Source of the DNA: Cruorifilaria tuberocauda
Lineage: Eukaryota > Nematoda > Chromadorea > Rhabditida > Onchocercidae
Reading direction: 5' to 3'
NCBI GenBank assembly: GCA_013365365.1
Contig: JABVXU010000009.1
Coordinates: 451,198-515,197 of the forward strand
DNA length: 64,000 bases
This document shows, in pieces, positions 35,528 to 50,500 of the stretch. How positions within the stretch are numbered: position 1 is the first letter of the stretch; the number at the start of each line of letters is the position of its first letter. A program made the position numbers and the translations under genes. Below the pieces are notes generated by a model, which saw only the letters and a list, made by a program, of their open reading frames with translations, had not been told where the DNA came from and did not search any database.

Positions 35528-38500
35528 CTATAACAGTGTATCGGTATCTTCAGGTGATAGTTCAGACTTAGTTGGGGTTGATTGACCCGACGTAGCAAAG
35601 ACCAACGATAAACGACCCGAACGACGAGGTTGAAGTGAGCGTGAAGTGGTTGGTAACAGTGCTGGAGGTGTGCTGGTACCAATTAGTGGACTGCTAATAT
35701 CATCTGTTCCACTGTAACTGCTCGGCAGTCTTAGTGGTATCAATTCCTCATTCCTGTTTTCCAGCTACAAATAAGTTAGTTAATAAGATAATAAATGGTT
35801 AAAGGTTAAAAGATTAAAGTAACATTACATTGTTCTGATGAAATATTACCAACAGGATTGAAAGTTACTGTGCATTATAGCCATTTTTTGTAAAGTATGT
35901 AATGTTCAGTCTTCAATTGATTTAATATAATCGAAAATAAAAAATGATTAATTTATTTCTACACATTCAACACTTGAAAATATTAGAAAACAACAATAAT
36001 AAACTTGGGATAATAGCTTCATGATCAAAGGATAAAGTTACAAAAGTTATGCGGCTGAGATTCAAATTGATTAAGCACAAAATATAAATGTTACCCTGAA
36101 CGGATGAATTCCTGAGGCACTACGAGATGAGTGAATGGTTTGAAGAGAGGTACCTTTTGGTGAACGACCAGATGACGAATTAATTAAAGCATTTTCGGGA
36201 ATTAAAACCCTCAAAATTTGTTCAAGGCTGCTATTAATTTTATTTTCCATTTTTTCCAGATGGCTGCAAAAGATTATATTTCATTGATGAAATGATTATT
36301 AGATGATGAAAAAATTAAAAAATTTGAAATCAAATTCAAATGAATCTCCCGAACAACGAAAGAAAAACGAAAGATTGAAATCCATACCTTTCAATATCGG
36401 TAAGCCTTCTCTCCAAAACCTGATAACGAGTATCATCGTCCTCGGAACGATTACTCACTAAAAAAATAAAAGTTTCTCATAAATTAAAAACGGATCAGAA
36501 GTAATTTACCAGAAATTTTGTAGACATACATCAGCTTTAGCAATAATGAACTGTGGAGTTCAATAAATTCAAACAATAAAAGACAAATACTAAAATTCGG
36601 AAATAGTGAGTAGCACAAAAATTAGGTAATAAAACAATGAGCAGATAAGAGAAGTGAAATTCACCAAATCTTGACAGAAATTGATGAGAAATAATCAGGG
36701 AATAAGGAAGAAGTATGACTTTTTAAAACTTACACGGAAATCACTGATAACTGATAAAGTATGGGATCAATGTTGTGATCAATGGAATGATAGTTTTTGG
36801 ATAAACATTTCTTGCAAGCAATTAAATAATAGGAAAAGACTTGAAACCTAATTTAAAACTTTATTTTAAGTATTGCATAATTGTAGAGAAGTTAGAAAAT
36901 GGTTTCATAACATTCCTTTTCAACATGAGCTGATTAACAAAAAAATTTTTCAAAACACTGATTGAGAGAATCGAAACAATAAGACATAACTAAATATAAC
37001 TTTACTGATAATTTCATCACCCCTTAGCAGTAGAATACGTCTCACAAGCAACGTTTGTTTAATCAGTAAAGGAGCTGAATTATTGTTAACAGACTAAATA
37101 TATGTCTGTACCAGTGGTAACAGTTTACTCGCGCATTATCAGGATTATCAGTTATTCGATGAAATTGAATATAATGGCATGATGATAGTATACTTTTGTT
37201 TTAATTCTCAAAGATTAAGAGCAATCTATGCTGCTTAATTCAGATGCTTATCGTATGCCTATGGTTTAGAAATGCCTAAAATAACAAAGAAAATTGCAGA
37301 CATTTATGCAATTATTGAATGAGATATTCGGATGAAGCACTTATAAATATTTCATAATTTAATTAGTAATTTTGAGCACTATTGATTGTTTCCTGGAAAA
37401 ATGAAAAGTTCCTCAAGGCGAAAATTGGGAGTACAGAAGTTCTTCAAACTCTATAACCAATGCTGGAACTGTAATAATTAGCTTCAGAATAATGCAAGCG
37501 TTTGAAACTAACTTATCGGTTCGGTTCGAGTACCAAAATCATCCCTTCTTTCTATCGAACCTAAAAATATTTCAAATTCAATCTAATTTAATAGAATATA
37601 ATTTTCAGGTTGTGAACTTTTAAAATTATTTAACTTCTTGTACAATCACTTAATAAATTATAATAAATTCCATAGATTGCATGGTATTTTTGAACCAAAT
37701 TCTTGTAAGTTTTTTCATTTTTCACTGCTGATTTTCAATCCTCAATTTGACTTCAATGTGACAAATTGAAATTCAAGATGGTAAAGAAGTTTGATACTGC
37801 CATTAATAAATAACATATTTCAACAGAGCTTGCCACTATGTACCTTGTCCCCAATTTTCTTGTCCTCCAGGCTTTCCTCATTCAAACCAATACCAGCAAA
37901 GTGATGTTAGCCAAATGATAGAAATAGAAACGAATGAATTAAAGTCATTTTTATTTAAAAAGTTGCAAGAGAAGTTTTTCCGAACCTTCTCGATGAAGCG
38001 AAGATATTTTTTCCTTATCTAACGATGATGACATTCTTAAAAGTTTATGCCTGTCAAGTCGTTTCTTCATCGACTGAGCTTCCTAAATCATTCACTCATT
38101 CAAACCTCTGAAATTTCTGGGAAGAAAAAGTAGAAGAAAAAGAACTTGACAACATTCACCTCGTGATTAAAAAAAATGATTTCTCTTATGAAATTAAAAT
38201 TTTTCAAAATTCAATGATTTTCTCATAAACGAAAATATTATAAAAAATTTATATGAGAATGGGAAAAAAGAAATAATTGTGTATATGAAAATGAGCTAAC
38301 ATCTCTTAAATTATATGTGATAATTAAATTGCGACAGAAATTTTCAGCAAATTCAGGATAAATGTCAAGAACATCAAGCAAATCATCCCGTAATATCCTA
38401 TGCAAATCACAGTAAGTTAAGGCCCGAACATTGCATGATGATTTGCCGACATCTTCGTGTAGCAGTGGATTTTCCCCGAAGATATCATCTTTTCCTAAAG

Positions 38501-41500
38501 AATAAAAAAACATTCTATTTAAAAATCGATTCATTTCTATGTTACGCAAAATTGAAGAAGGAAAAAAATCTCATTAAGTAATCATATTATTAAATGAATG
38601 ATAATTGTAGGTAGAAGATTAACTCACCAAGAATACCCACAACCATATCATTTTTGAGAATCTCTACTGAGCCTCTGGCAATAAAATTTAATCCAGTGAG
38701 GACATCACCTCGATGCACTAGGGTATCACCCGGTGGAGCATGTGTTGTTCGAAACCTACAATTTCCTTTTTTAAAAATACCTAGAAATCATGTTATTTTG
38801 ATTGTTTATTATCATTTAGTAATGTTATAATAACAATTGATGAACAGTTAATGATATTACATTTCTATAAACTTATTTGCTGAATTAATATTTTAATTAG
38901 TGCTCTAAAGATTTCAATTATATTGTAGAATTGGTGAAAGAATAATTAAGTTCTGAGAAAACCTCATGCTTAAGGCTCGCAAACAGCCAGGTGAACATCC
39001 GGCAAATGCTGGACAACTGTTGAGCAAATTTCGATTCAAATGCAGACATATATCTGCTTGAAGGCAATCTGGGAAACCTTTCAATACCTGCGAAATACGA
39101 AACATGATACCTGAGAAAGGAAGTGCCGAAAAAATCAATTTGAAAATGAAAAAAAGTGAATTGAATGAATGAATGAAATGAAATTTTCACCAATAAAAAC
39201 GTAGAGAAATTAGCATGGTAGAATACATGACAATATCGATAATTTCTAAATAATCATTCAATTCTGTAAAGAAAAATATGAGAATAAACTTACAGTATTC
39301 ATATCGATACCATTGGTATAAGACCAGGCATGTTGAAAATATTCCTCTAACCTTTGCCGCAGAGGATTTGGGATTTGATGAAAACGGATGAATTCCCGTA
39401 ACCTAGACATCTCCGTATGATATCTTGCTGTGCCACTATATAATCGCTGTATTATTGCTGATACATTACCGAATACAGACGCGTACATTAATGCTGAAAT
39501 TTTGAGGACGAAAAGTTTTTAAACGATAATAATTAAATTCAAAGTATAAAGTTTAAGTATTTCGCGATTTAACAGTTGAAGCGTAAAATTCGCTCTAATA
39601 TAAAAAAAGAAAGGCACTAACATCCTAAAATCATCATAATAATTGTAAAAATTTTCTCAGAATCTGTAGTAGCAGAAACATTGCCGAAGCCAATTGAGGT
39701 GATTGTTGAAAGTGTAAAATAAAGTGACGTAACATAGCGTGATTTTAATGATGGCCCACCAGTCGGCATACTCCCGTTTGTTGATAAGTAAGGTTCATTT
39801 AAGTGACGTGCTGCAATAAAATTTTATCATTTGATAAAATATACTTTTATGGTAATATATTTATACTTGACAGTTCCACATAATGCACTAAACAGAAATG
39901 AGCGCAAATTGAATTAAACCTATTCCTCCTTTCTCACTTAAAGTAATAAGTCCCAGAATTGAACATTGTGTTATGATACTGAAGCTTACGGTGATCAGAA
40001 TAAGATGAATTTATCCTATGAATTTTTTAGAACAATAATATAATTATTTAGTACTTTCTGCTAATCGTATCACATAGCTCAAGTTGGATTTCACGTAAAA
40101 AAGTACCAAGTTGATGTAACCATGTGAATTCCTTATGAGGCAATTCAGCGCTTCCAATTGCATACCAAATACAACCGAGCCAATGGGCAATTAATGCAAA
40201 TGTTGCCATGAGTAGTAACAAAACAGCAGCACCGTATTCGGAATAACGATCCAGTTTCCTGGCTACCCGTACTAATCTCAAGAGACGAGCGGTTTTCAAT
40301 AATCCGATTAGAGTGGTCGTCTGAAATAAATTCCAAAACTCGAAAGAATTACTCTTTTGTTTGTTTGTAAATAAGTCCAAAATATTCCCGAGTGCTTGGG
40401 TTTTCCAAACTTTTCAAAATCGTTTGGGGAAATTAGAAAGTTTTCAAGAGTCAGAAAAGGTAGCACTGTGCAAACATTTTACAGTTAATCTTAAATTCAA
40501 ATTTTATCTGAATTCCAAAATTTTCCTTCATAATTTATTGAATTATAAAGGAAAATTTTGAAACTTGATAAAAAACTTGAATTAAAAAAAAGGTTAGAAA
40601 CAGCATTTTGAGAAATTAGAACACAGCAAAAAGTAAGTAGAATTTTAGCATTGTACGTTTGTTTTGTAATTAGAATTGAAGATTCAAAAGTCTGCAAAAA
40701 TTTTGAAATTAATGGAGAATTTTTAAAAATTTTTAAATTTAAGATCAAATTGGAGAAGGAAGAGACAAAATTTTTAATAGCAATTTAAATGTATAAATTT
40801 TATATTCCTCACATAAACATTAGCTGGTAAATTTCAAATTTTTGTGAAATTTTCTTTTGTTGACGAATTCTAAGACTGGATTAAAGATGAAGATCATTAC
40901 TTTGCTAAATCTCATTACAATATATTGTACACGTAAATTTTGAAATATATAGTTTACTAATCACTTCGGATCGATTACCCTATTCGATATCTGTTCGTAT
41001 TAGCTGTGTATAAAATATTCTTTAATTGCTTGGAAAAAATCATGGATTAAAAATTAATCAAAGCTAAATGAATAGATCAATTAATACATTTTTAATTATG
41101 CTTTTAACTTGTTACGATTGTCTATTTGTTTTCAGTAATTCAAAATGATTACTTCGTCTTATAGAAATCCAAAAGTGAAAATAATTCAAAAATATAAGAG
41201 TCTTTTGAAGCATTTTCATTTGAAAATATAAAAAGGTTTTGGAGCACAAAAATATTATTGAATGATAAGTAATAAAAAGACTTCTCGCTTTTTAATTAAA
41301 AGCGCGCAATAACGTCGCTTGGAAAATACGTTAGAGTCATCATGGATTTTTTCTTTCCTTTTTGTATGAAATACTTAATCAGATAAAATAGAAAGTAAAT
41401 CAAACTATTGATGGAACTTGAAGATAGTGATGCATTTTGATTAAAATTAATTTTTTTAAAACAGTAACTTTGCCATTCTTTATGCATAACAAAAGCAACT

Positions 41501-44500
41501 TTTCGATCGATAAATTAAAACTTGTCTCCTCAAGTTATGCGCCATATTTGAAATATCAGATATTCTGATAAACAGTTGAAAATTTTTTGAATTCAGTATT
41601 ACTATTAGATAATGAAGAGAAGATTGAAAAATCAGTCTCTTTTTTTTGTCAATTCAACGGTTAAATATTAGATTAAATCACACTAAAACAATAAGCGGTT
41701 AGTTTAAATTTGTTATTTGATAATATTTGGTACAACATTTCAAAATTTATTATAATTCCCACTACATTTATGGTTTAAAGTGGTCCAACTCATATGAAAT
41801 AGCCAGAAAAGCTAGAGATCGTCAAGAGAACAATTATACTATAGCACCGGAAAATGATTAAAATTTTTAATTTTTACTAAAATTTTAGAGAGTTTCTTCC
41901 TTTTTAAAACGGAAAAAATTTTGATGCAAACATAAATTGAAACAGTAAAATTTTTGTTTTTAAAATTGAAATTTAAGAAAAAATAAAGTAATGATTAAAA
42001 AATCTTACAGGTATCCACCGTGCTGCTGCAACAGATGGAAAGGAAAAAGAGGAAGTAACTTTTCTTTCATGCCGAGAGAGACATTCCTTCTCTTTTCAAA
42101 ATGGATAAATTAGAAAGAGAAGAAGGGAAAAACTTATCGAGCAGATTTGCACCGTTCATCTCATGCAGTTTGCAAGCAGAAAGGAAAAAAGTGAAAAATA
42201 AAAAACGAGCCAGGAATGAATAATTGTTTGCAATTTACCTCGTCCTTGTTGAGCCCACCGATCTTAAAAAAGTTACTTTCATTTTTTCTTTCTCTTCTGG
42301 AAATCTAACATATAATCAAAAATTTATCGTATGTCAACTTTTTTAGATAATTTTGCTTAATAATAGCTTTAACACATTCAGTGTCAAGCTTCCAACAAAC
42401 AGTCAAACATATTAATTTTCTATTTATTAACTTTTAAATATTTATTTCACGTAGTGAAGAAAGTGAATATCCAGCTAAACTTCAAGGAAAATTTCATATA
42501 ATATTCTTGATGTGAAAAATACCTAACTTTTCTAAATTTCAATTAATCTACAATTGATTCTTCTCTTCCAATCATCAGTCGTTTTCAAAGATTAAGATTT
42601 AGTTGATACGGTCTGTCTTTTCTGACTTCATTCTTAGTTTTGACTATTAATCTGATCAAAATTGATGATTCAAAATTTGAAGAATTATATCTTCCAGAAC
42701 GACCTTTTCTACCGTTGAAAAAGATTGAAACGCTACCTTAAGATTTAAAACAGATGAAAAAGGGTATTAGAAGTTTACTGAATTAAGTATCTATGCGAAG
42801 AATATTTCTGTGATAAATTTCCTTCCTTCTTATCTCAATAGATTCATTAAATCCATCAAGAATGGTATCATTCGATGGCGTAGATATTTGATCAACAAAG
42901 ATTTCATTACACCTTTATGATTGCTATTGGAAATGATAATTTTAATTGAAAAAACTGTGAGATAGCTTTTCATGAAATTAAGTGTCATACCAAACTTTTT
43001 TAAATTTCAATGAGATTTGCGAAAAAACTAGTAGTGTATGAAGATTTTGCTAAATTATAAATTTCTCACACTTATGAAAGGATCATTCGATATTTCAAAT
43101 ATCTTTAAGCTTAATAAAGATTTAAATTCATTCTTAAATAAAGAAAAGCCAGCAGATGATAGGAATGATAAAGAAGATTATGCAAATAGTTTTCCAACTA
43201 TCTTGTTGTAATCATTCCTAAGAATAAATGGGGGAAAAGAAAGAGGTAACCTCATCACTGTTTGTATTTACAAGAAGAAGATCGAAGGGTACAGCAGCAA
43301 TCATATCTATTATAAACCAGCCTTTAAAATAATGTATTGCTATCTTTCCAGGATGTGATACAACCTGAAAAAACAAATGAAAAAAATTTTTGAGTGGGAA
43401 AAAGCTCAATGTAAGCAATTAATGTTATCATTGGAATTCGTTTGTTCGTTTGATCAAATTTAAACTATTAGATAAATTTTAATTTAAAATAGAATAGAAA
43501 TTATTTTTACATAAATGTAGAATTTAACATTATAGCAACAAACTTCATCGTTTTCGTTAACGTAAGTTGTTCTGAAATTGATAATAATATCGACAATAAA
43601 CATGATGTCCACAATTAAATCAATAATTTCCAATGGTTCCGAAAAACGAGCTCTACGAGAGCTATCCTGCGATTTTAATTTTATTTTAAATTAAAACCAA
43701 TTTGAATGATAAAAGAAGTAAATTTTCTGCTCATTTTTTATTCTCATGATTTGAACATTGACTAAATGATTAGGAAAGTAATCAATAATCTCGGAATAGG
43801 CATCACTCATTTTCCTTTAATGAAATTATGTAATCCTCAATGGATATGAATTTTATTTTGATTAATTACAATTAATTCTTATAAATATCAATTCAAAGTA
43901 AAATAATCAAAAGAGCGACAATTCACTCCAATACAATAGGCAGTCTTTGACTTTAAATTGAAAAAAATTTTCAATTTAAGAATAGAAATCCATAAATATT
44001 TAAGAATATGCTAATGGATGGCGTATCTCTTCATTTATTCAGTTGAAATAAACCTGTTCAGAAAGTTGTTTCATTGAAGATATGGAAAGATACCTCTCGT
44101 AGTAAAAAGGCTGCAACGTAAGGCGTAAAAATGGCAGTATAAATGACCAGAAGAAGGATAATCCAATCCCAAACGGCCTTAAACGGAGAATAGTGGACGA
44201 TCGTACAATGATGGATCCTGGAAATTGAAGTGAGAATTTTAGAACTTTGATTGAGTTAAACTTAAAAACTCAGAATGCAAAAAACAATGCGAATTTGGAA
44301 ATATATTAAGTGTGTTGATTACAATTTCTTCCTATTCTATTGCGATTTAAAATTCGTTTATAAAATTTCAAAGTTTTCAGTTTCTGGTTTGAATGTCTTT
44401 TATGGGTGTTAAACTGATAAATTTTACTGAAATGAAGTCAAATTTACCTAGTGGGTTGCAATTTATATTCCGGCAACACATCGGCTCCCAGTGATAGCAC

Positions 44501-47500
44501 CTGCAATTTATTTTAATTTTCAATCTGTGGTTAGGATTAAAATTAAGATTAGGAAAACAATAGGTAAAAAAAGTTAAACCGTACAAAACCACAAACAAAA
44601 CAGTTAAATATTTCAGGCGGAATGGATGATATTTATACGGAATATATTGATCCTAATGAAAATTGATTTTAATCATTAATCATTAAATTCAAAATCAAAG
44701 AATGCTGTTTTCCACTTTCTTCATTAATCATCCTGAAGCGTTTACGTTAGAATTTTTTAAATTTCTCATGCAATAAATATACTATCCAACACTCATCCCA
44801 ACAACATTCAAATACTCGAACATCCGAATATTTTTGTTTCCTTCTCGAGAATGATTCTTAGAGTGGAGAGTATAAGTAGTGATCGATACAACGTTTATAG
44901 TGCAGACTGAACAGTAATCATTCGGGAAAAACGATCTCTTCAAATTGAAAATGAGGACGAATAATGGAGATGAATCAGTAATGCGAGAAGAATTGCATCC
45001 TTGTAATATTGAGTAATAACTTACCTTGATCACATTGCCAGGTAAGGTCATTGCAATACATCTGAACAGAAGACATCTAGGAGGAATGTCTTATTGAATG
45101 AAATTAATCTCTCCTCAATGTAATCTACAAAAGTTATAGCAACGATTGTATAATTGTAACTTCGAGACTATTTGATGATGAAACAAATTAGAGCCGTGAA
45201 AAGAAAGGAAAATTCTTAAACTTTTGAAAACATGTTTTCCACATTTTATCTCACTCTTATTTCATTTTAATAAATGATTCTCTTCATTACAGGAATCATA
45301 ACAATTCATTTAGTTTATCTTATACAGAAATTTGATTCGAATTATTTATATGTAAAATCCTATTTTTTGTGAATCTATGCAAAAAGAGAAAAAATTCACC
45401 TCGAAAATTCGGTAGCAACATTTGGCATAACTTTTCTCACCAAACTGTTCTGATAATTCATTGCTTTCTTTTTTATTTCATTTTTAAGAGCGGTAAAATG
45501 AGAATTTAAATGTTATATTTCTGGATGACTAATTTTTCTTCATTCTATGTACTTGATAAATGCCAAAAATTTCTCAATCATGATTAACTTAAATAACTCC
45601 GAAAAGATCAATGAAGATTTTAATGATAACGTAACTATCAAAGCGATCATATATTTGCTATAGAAATACTGCGATTTGAAGAAAATTTTTAATGTTTGCA
45701 TTTTTTTTTGCAGATTTATGCTTTAATAGTCGAATTTAATTTATGAAGAATTTTTTGAAGAGTGGAAAAAACTGCACGAAAAATTTGGTAAGTTGAGTAT
45801 AACTTCGAATGACAGTAAACGACAATAGTAGTAATAGCGATAGAAATAATAGTAAATTAAATGGATTTCCCTTGAACCTTGCTAATTTGTACGAAAATTA
45901 CTCTAAAATCTCCTTTTCCTTCTTCTTACCATTTTTGAACATTTACAAGAATATATGAGAAGATAACAAATTGCCTAAAACCGTATATTTTCAACTGAAT
46001 TCATGTTTGGTTAACCTTTATATCATATTTAAGTACCAATATCTATCTAAACGTTGTGTTTTATGAAATTTACTGAAACTTCATTGTAAGGTCATTTCAC
46101 AATAAAAATGGAAGCAAAAATTCAGGCACTTTTCCTCCATTCTATACGAAATTAAGCAAATAGTATCAAATGGAGAAATGAAGCAATTTGATAAAAACTA
46201 AACGTTTCCTACGATACTCACATCCTGAAACTTTCTATCTATTGCATTTCAGTAAGTATTTGTGTAAACTTTCCCATCATTATTTTTATTTTTTATTATA
46301 AAAATTTCCCTAATTTCCACACATCTAGAGAAAATGAGATATTGAAATAACAAAGAACACTGCAACAGAAAATATTTAAGAGAAAACAGTGAAGAATGGA
46401 AAAAAGAGGAGGAGAAGTAGATAAGACTTTCAGTTTCACGATAACAGCAAATTTTTCTTCTCTTTTTTAAAGAAGATAAACATGGAAGCGAATTTCGGAT
46501 CAATTTTTCCCTTAGAAGTAGAAATGACGAAAATGGAGATTGACTTAGTCTGAAAGCTCTTTAAATACTGATTTTAGCGTTGTTGCGTGCATCTTCGCAC
46601 GAAATGATGTCATTTTTTTTAACAAAAGTCGTTTTGTCATTTCATTTCATACTTTATCAGTTATCATTTATCATCTAATCACTTAAAATAAAGAAGATAT
46701 CAATTTTTAGATTGATTAAACATTATTAAACAAGCGTTAATCTTGAGAAAAATAAAAGATGATGTTATGAAGATAAAAGATGCAATCATTTGAGGAAAAA
46801 AAAACAATTGTTACATTTTTTTACTTCTCTTGTCAATCATTTGTTGTGCAATCGTTAATGAGAAGTTTTTCATTGCTACGCTGTGATAAATTTATCAAAC
46901 AATCAGTTATGTTAAAAGAAATGTATATTTCCCTTATTCATATTTGAATTAAAAATAATAATTGATTGGTTCCTTCTGTTTGAAATAATAAACAAATTAG
47001 ATAGACGAATGGAGATATTCAGTTGAGGTTGTCTGCTAGAAAAGTACGAAAATCATTTTCCATATCAAAATTTTTCATATCAATTTTTGATATTTTCCAT
47101 ATCAATTAATATCAAAATATCAAATGACGATTGAAAATGTTCATAGCCATTATGCATTACATTTTTGAAATTTACCTCATTTCCTAATTTTAATTTGGAT
47201 TAAGGTATGAAAACTTGTCGGTTGCTTGTAAATCAGATAATCGAAAAAAAATCTCAGTATCCATAATCTGAGATATATTTTATATTTGAAATGAGTGAAT
47301 TCACAGTCTTTTCCAGGCGGAAATTTTACGGCAACGAAGAACTTACGGCAGCAAAGGGCATCGAATCCGTTGAGAGAGACGGTATGGCTGCGGAAAGGCG
47401 TCGTATGAAACTTGGACGATGGCCGAATCGTTGTTGTTGTTGATAATGAGGTAGCGATGGCTCTTGTATGCCAATCTTTCGACTCGCATAATTTGACGAC

Positions 47501-50500
47501 GGATGTAATAAATGATTTTCTCGCGAATTCGATGGTAATAGCTTAACCAATTGGATACATTTAAAATTTCATCTGTTATCATCGACAAATTATTATTTAA
47601 TGGAACAGCACTGATATTTCACTTTTCTCCCAGGTAAATTAAATTTTGATGCAAATTTTGTTTTCATTTCATTCCAGGAACATACCACTTTACTAAATTA
47701 TCTTAATCCAACAAAATCCAACTTAATTATATATATTATGCACAACGAGAAATGACATCGAAATATCAAAAATGTAACTTCGGCAATTCGGTTAGACTAC
47801 TGATATCTACTGATCTAACAGATAAATTCCATAAAGGAAAATTTCGATGAGTGACATCATTCATCATATATAATCACGAAAAAGTTGAATAAAACAGACA
47901 TTTTTGATGAAATTTAATCGTCATAATGTAAATTATCAGCTATTCTGCTTCCATCACTCATTTGTGGAGCTTAATTGGAAAATTCGAAATTCAGAAGTAC
48001 AAAGTGGTACTTCCGCTCGATTTTTTTCACAAATATTACACCTATAAAGTCATAACAAAGAAAGGAATAATTTAATTTAAAAAAACAATGCACAAACTAA
48101 GGAGAAACAAAAGCTAACATCATCGCAACATGTAATATTAATAAAATATCACGTATTTGTCATCTCTTCATTATTTATTAAATATGTACAGTTAGAAAAT
48201 TATCTAATTTTGCAGATTTAATCCGATATTTTATTACTTTTCTTTTCTCTCATTTCTCCATATTTTTAATCAAATAAAATGCTCAATTTAAACGGCCTAC
48301 TTGAATTTTCCTCTTTTCATATTAAAATCATTATCATTATTGTTATGATTTTTGCTTCTTTCAATTTTCCTACAAAAGAAAAAAATATTTAATTGATCAA
48401 TCGAACCGTAGGTAAGGATGCAATTCGAGTAGATGTTGATTCGCTTTTGGTATCCTTTTCTTGTTGCGATACTAATAGCTCTGGTTGGTGTAAATTCATT
48501 CAATTTTAATGGTAGTGATAATAGTAACAATCTAGTTATTTGAAGCCAGTATTTGACGTATACGGTAGAATTCGAATTCATTAGAATTCCTCCCAATTAT
48601 GTACAGATTAGTAGTGATTGTAAGATTTTCCTTTTCAATTTCGCACTTTCCAATCAATTTGAAGATTTCATTAAAAAGACTGACTAACACATAGTAATAT
48701 GGGAAAATATTCTTTTCGTTTTCAGAAGCTTGACGCAGATTTTATGAGTTAAATACAATCTAATAATTACAAACGTGCAAAGAATCAGTAAGATTGAACT
48801 TTCCCAAATTCTCTTTTATATCTTTTGTAATTGCAATCACTGTCGAAATAGGCCCATTCATTACTTTTTCTAAACATCAGATAGAATGAATGTTATTAAA
48901 ATTATTTTGCAGACTTTTAGCGATCCCCAGCGCAAGATGATATGACTGAAAGTATTCTGCCATGATTAAATTAAATTTTCGCATGTTTTTATAAAAAACA
49001 TTTCAATGAAGGGAAAGAATTAAAAATTGAAATTTGAATCAAGAAGTAAAAAAAACAGGAGATATTGATAAAATTCTGACAGATGATGAGGAAACAATGG
49101 TATAATACGAAGTTTGTTTTGATAAACAAGAAAAATATAAAATATACGATAAATGATATAACCCAGACAACAAATAATCTTTAGTTTCTTATTTTAAAAA
49201 CAATCCTAAACACCATATTTATTATTGACAAGCCATATCAAGTGGTATAATATTCATATTAAGGAAATAAGGTATCATTAATTAATTATAAATATCACTT
49301 CTTTTTCTCCTACCACAGCTGATTCTAAGGAAAAGAAAAAATTGAAGGAAATGTTAAAAAATAGCATTTTCATCCAAATTTATCAAATGTTGGAGAGATT
49401 CTGCTCACTGAGATGTGCGTTGTAATCATGCTCTAACCACCATCCAGACGTCATTCTTTGAAATTTGCAACTTCAGCGAGAAGTAAACCGATCGTTACAT
49501 TTCTACATGTGATAACAGTAATATGATATTTCATATCACACCTTTTCCCTTTTCCAAAACATTGTCATCTTTTTTCTAAGTGATAAAATTTCTCTTTTTG
49601 AAGAACAAAACTTTGAAAATTCCCCAGCAGAAATTTTGTTAAATTTGTGCTTTTAATTGGATATATTTACGATAATAATCATGGATCAGATGATAAAAGA
49701 AATTAATAGAGATCTTATCACCTGATAAATAGTAATATGATGTGAAACGATTATCATCATCTACATTACTTTTTATTTCTATTAATAGCCATATTCAGAA
49801 AATAGTTGATAAATAGATGACTGTTAATGCAGTTTCCTCATTTTATCAACAGCAATAGAAATAATTAAAATTGAAAAATATCTAAAGTTTATAATTAATT
49901 GAATAAATATTAAACAGTTAATCATTTATCAAATTTGTTCATCCATGAAATGCAATTAAAATGGCATAGAGAGCTTCAAAATAATTAATTTTTTATTTCT
50001 GAAGCGAGTTCATGTGAGTCAAGGATACCTTTAGGATAAAGTATCACTGCATTGAGCAATAAGTAATACTGCAAATGTATAACATAGAACAAAGCTATAT
50101 ACCAGGAAAAAATCATAAAATTTTAATTAGAATATTAAGTCATGATAATTTGTGCATATTATTACGGTTTCGAAGAATACATTAACCGTTCTATTTCATC
50201 TTAAATCGTTTATTTATTGGATTTTGGAATATCTTTATGATTTAAAACTTTTTTCTTTTCAAAAATATGAAATAATTTCTTACGGACATGAGGAAATTTC
50301 TCACTTGGAAAAAACTTTAATGCCCTGAATTGATCATTTTTTAAGTAATGAAATATTCTGCTCATGGATTACGCAAATTCGGAAGTGCAATGTAAATTAA
50401 GGAAGAAGTATTATACTTTTATGCAATATTTCATATTTACTTTATTTGAGTCAGAATTAGGCCGTTCAGGCTTTTTCATGGATTTAATTTCACTTTTCCA

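Noticed and set aside
47347..47582. Second minus frame ([20 protein letters not shown]) over the 47.3 kb exon
   Set aside because: Not fully excluded, but the Ser/Pro-rich frame has the phase that joins straight to the conserved channel exon. It is mentioned under that exon instead of being listed as its own gene.
48297..48596. 99-codon minus-strand frame
   Set aside because: Its tail is made of Asn/Asp/Lys-rich low complexity, no donor or acceptor pair fits, and no family is recognised.
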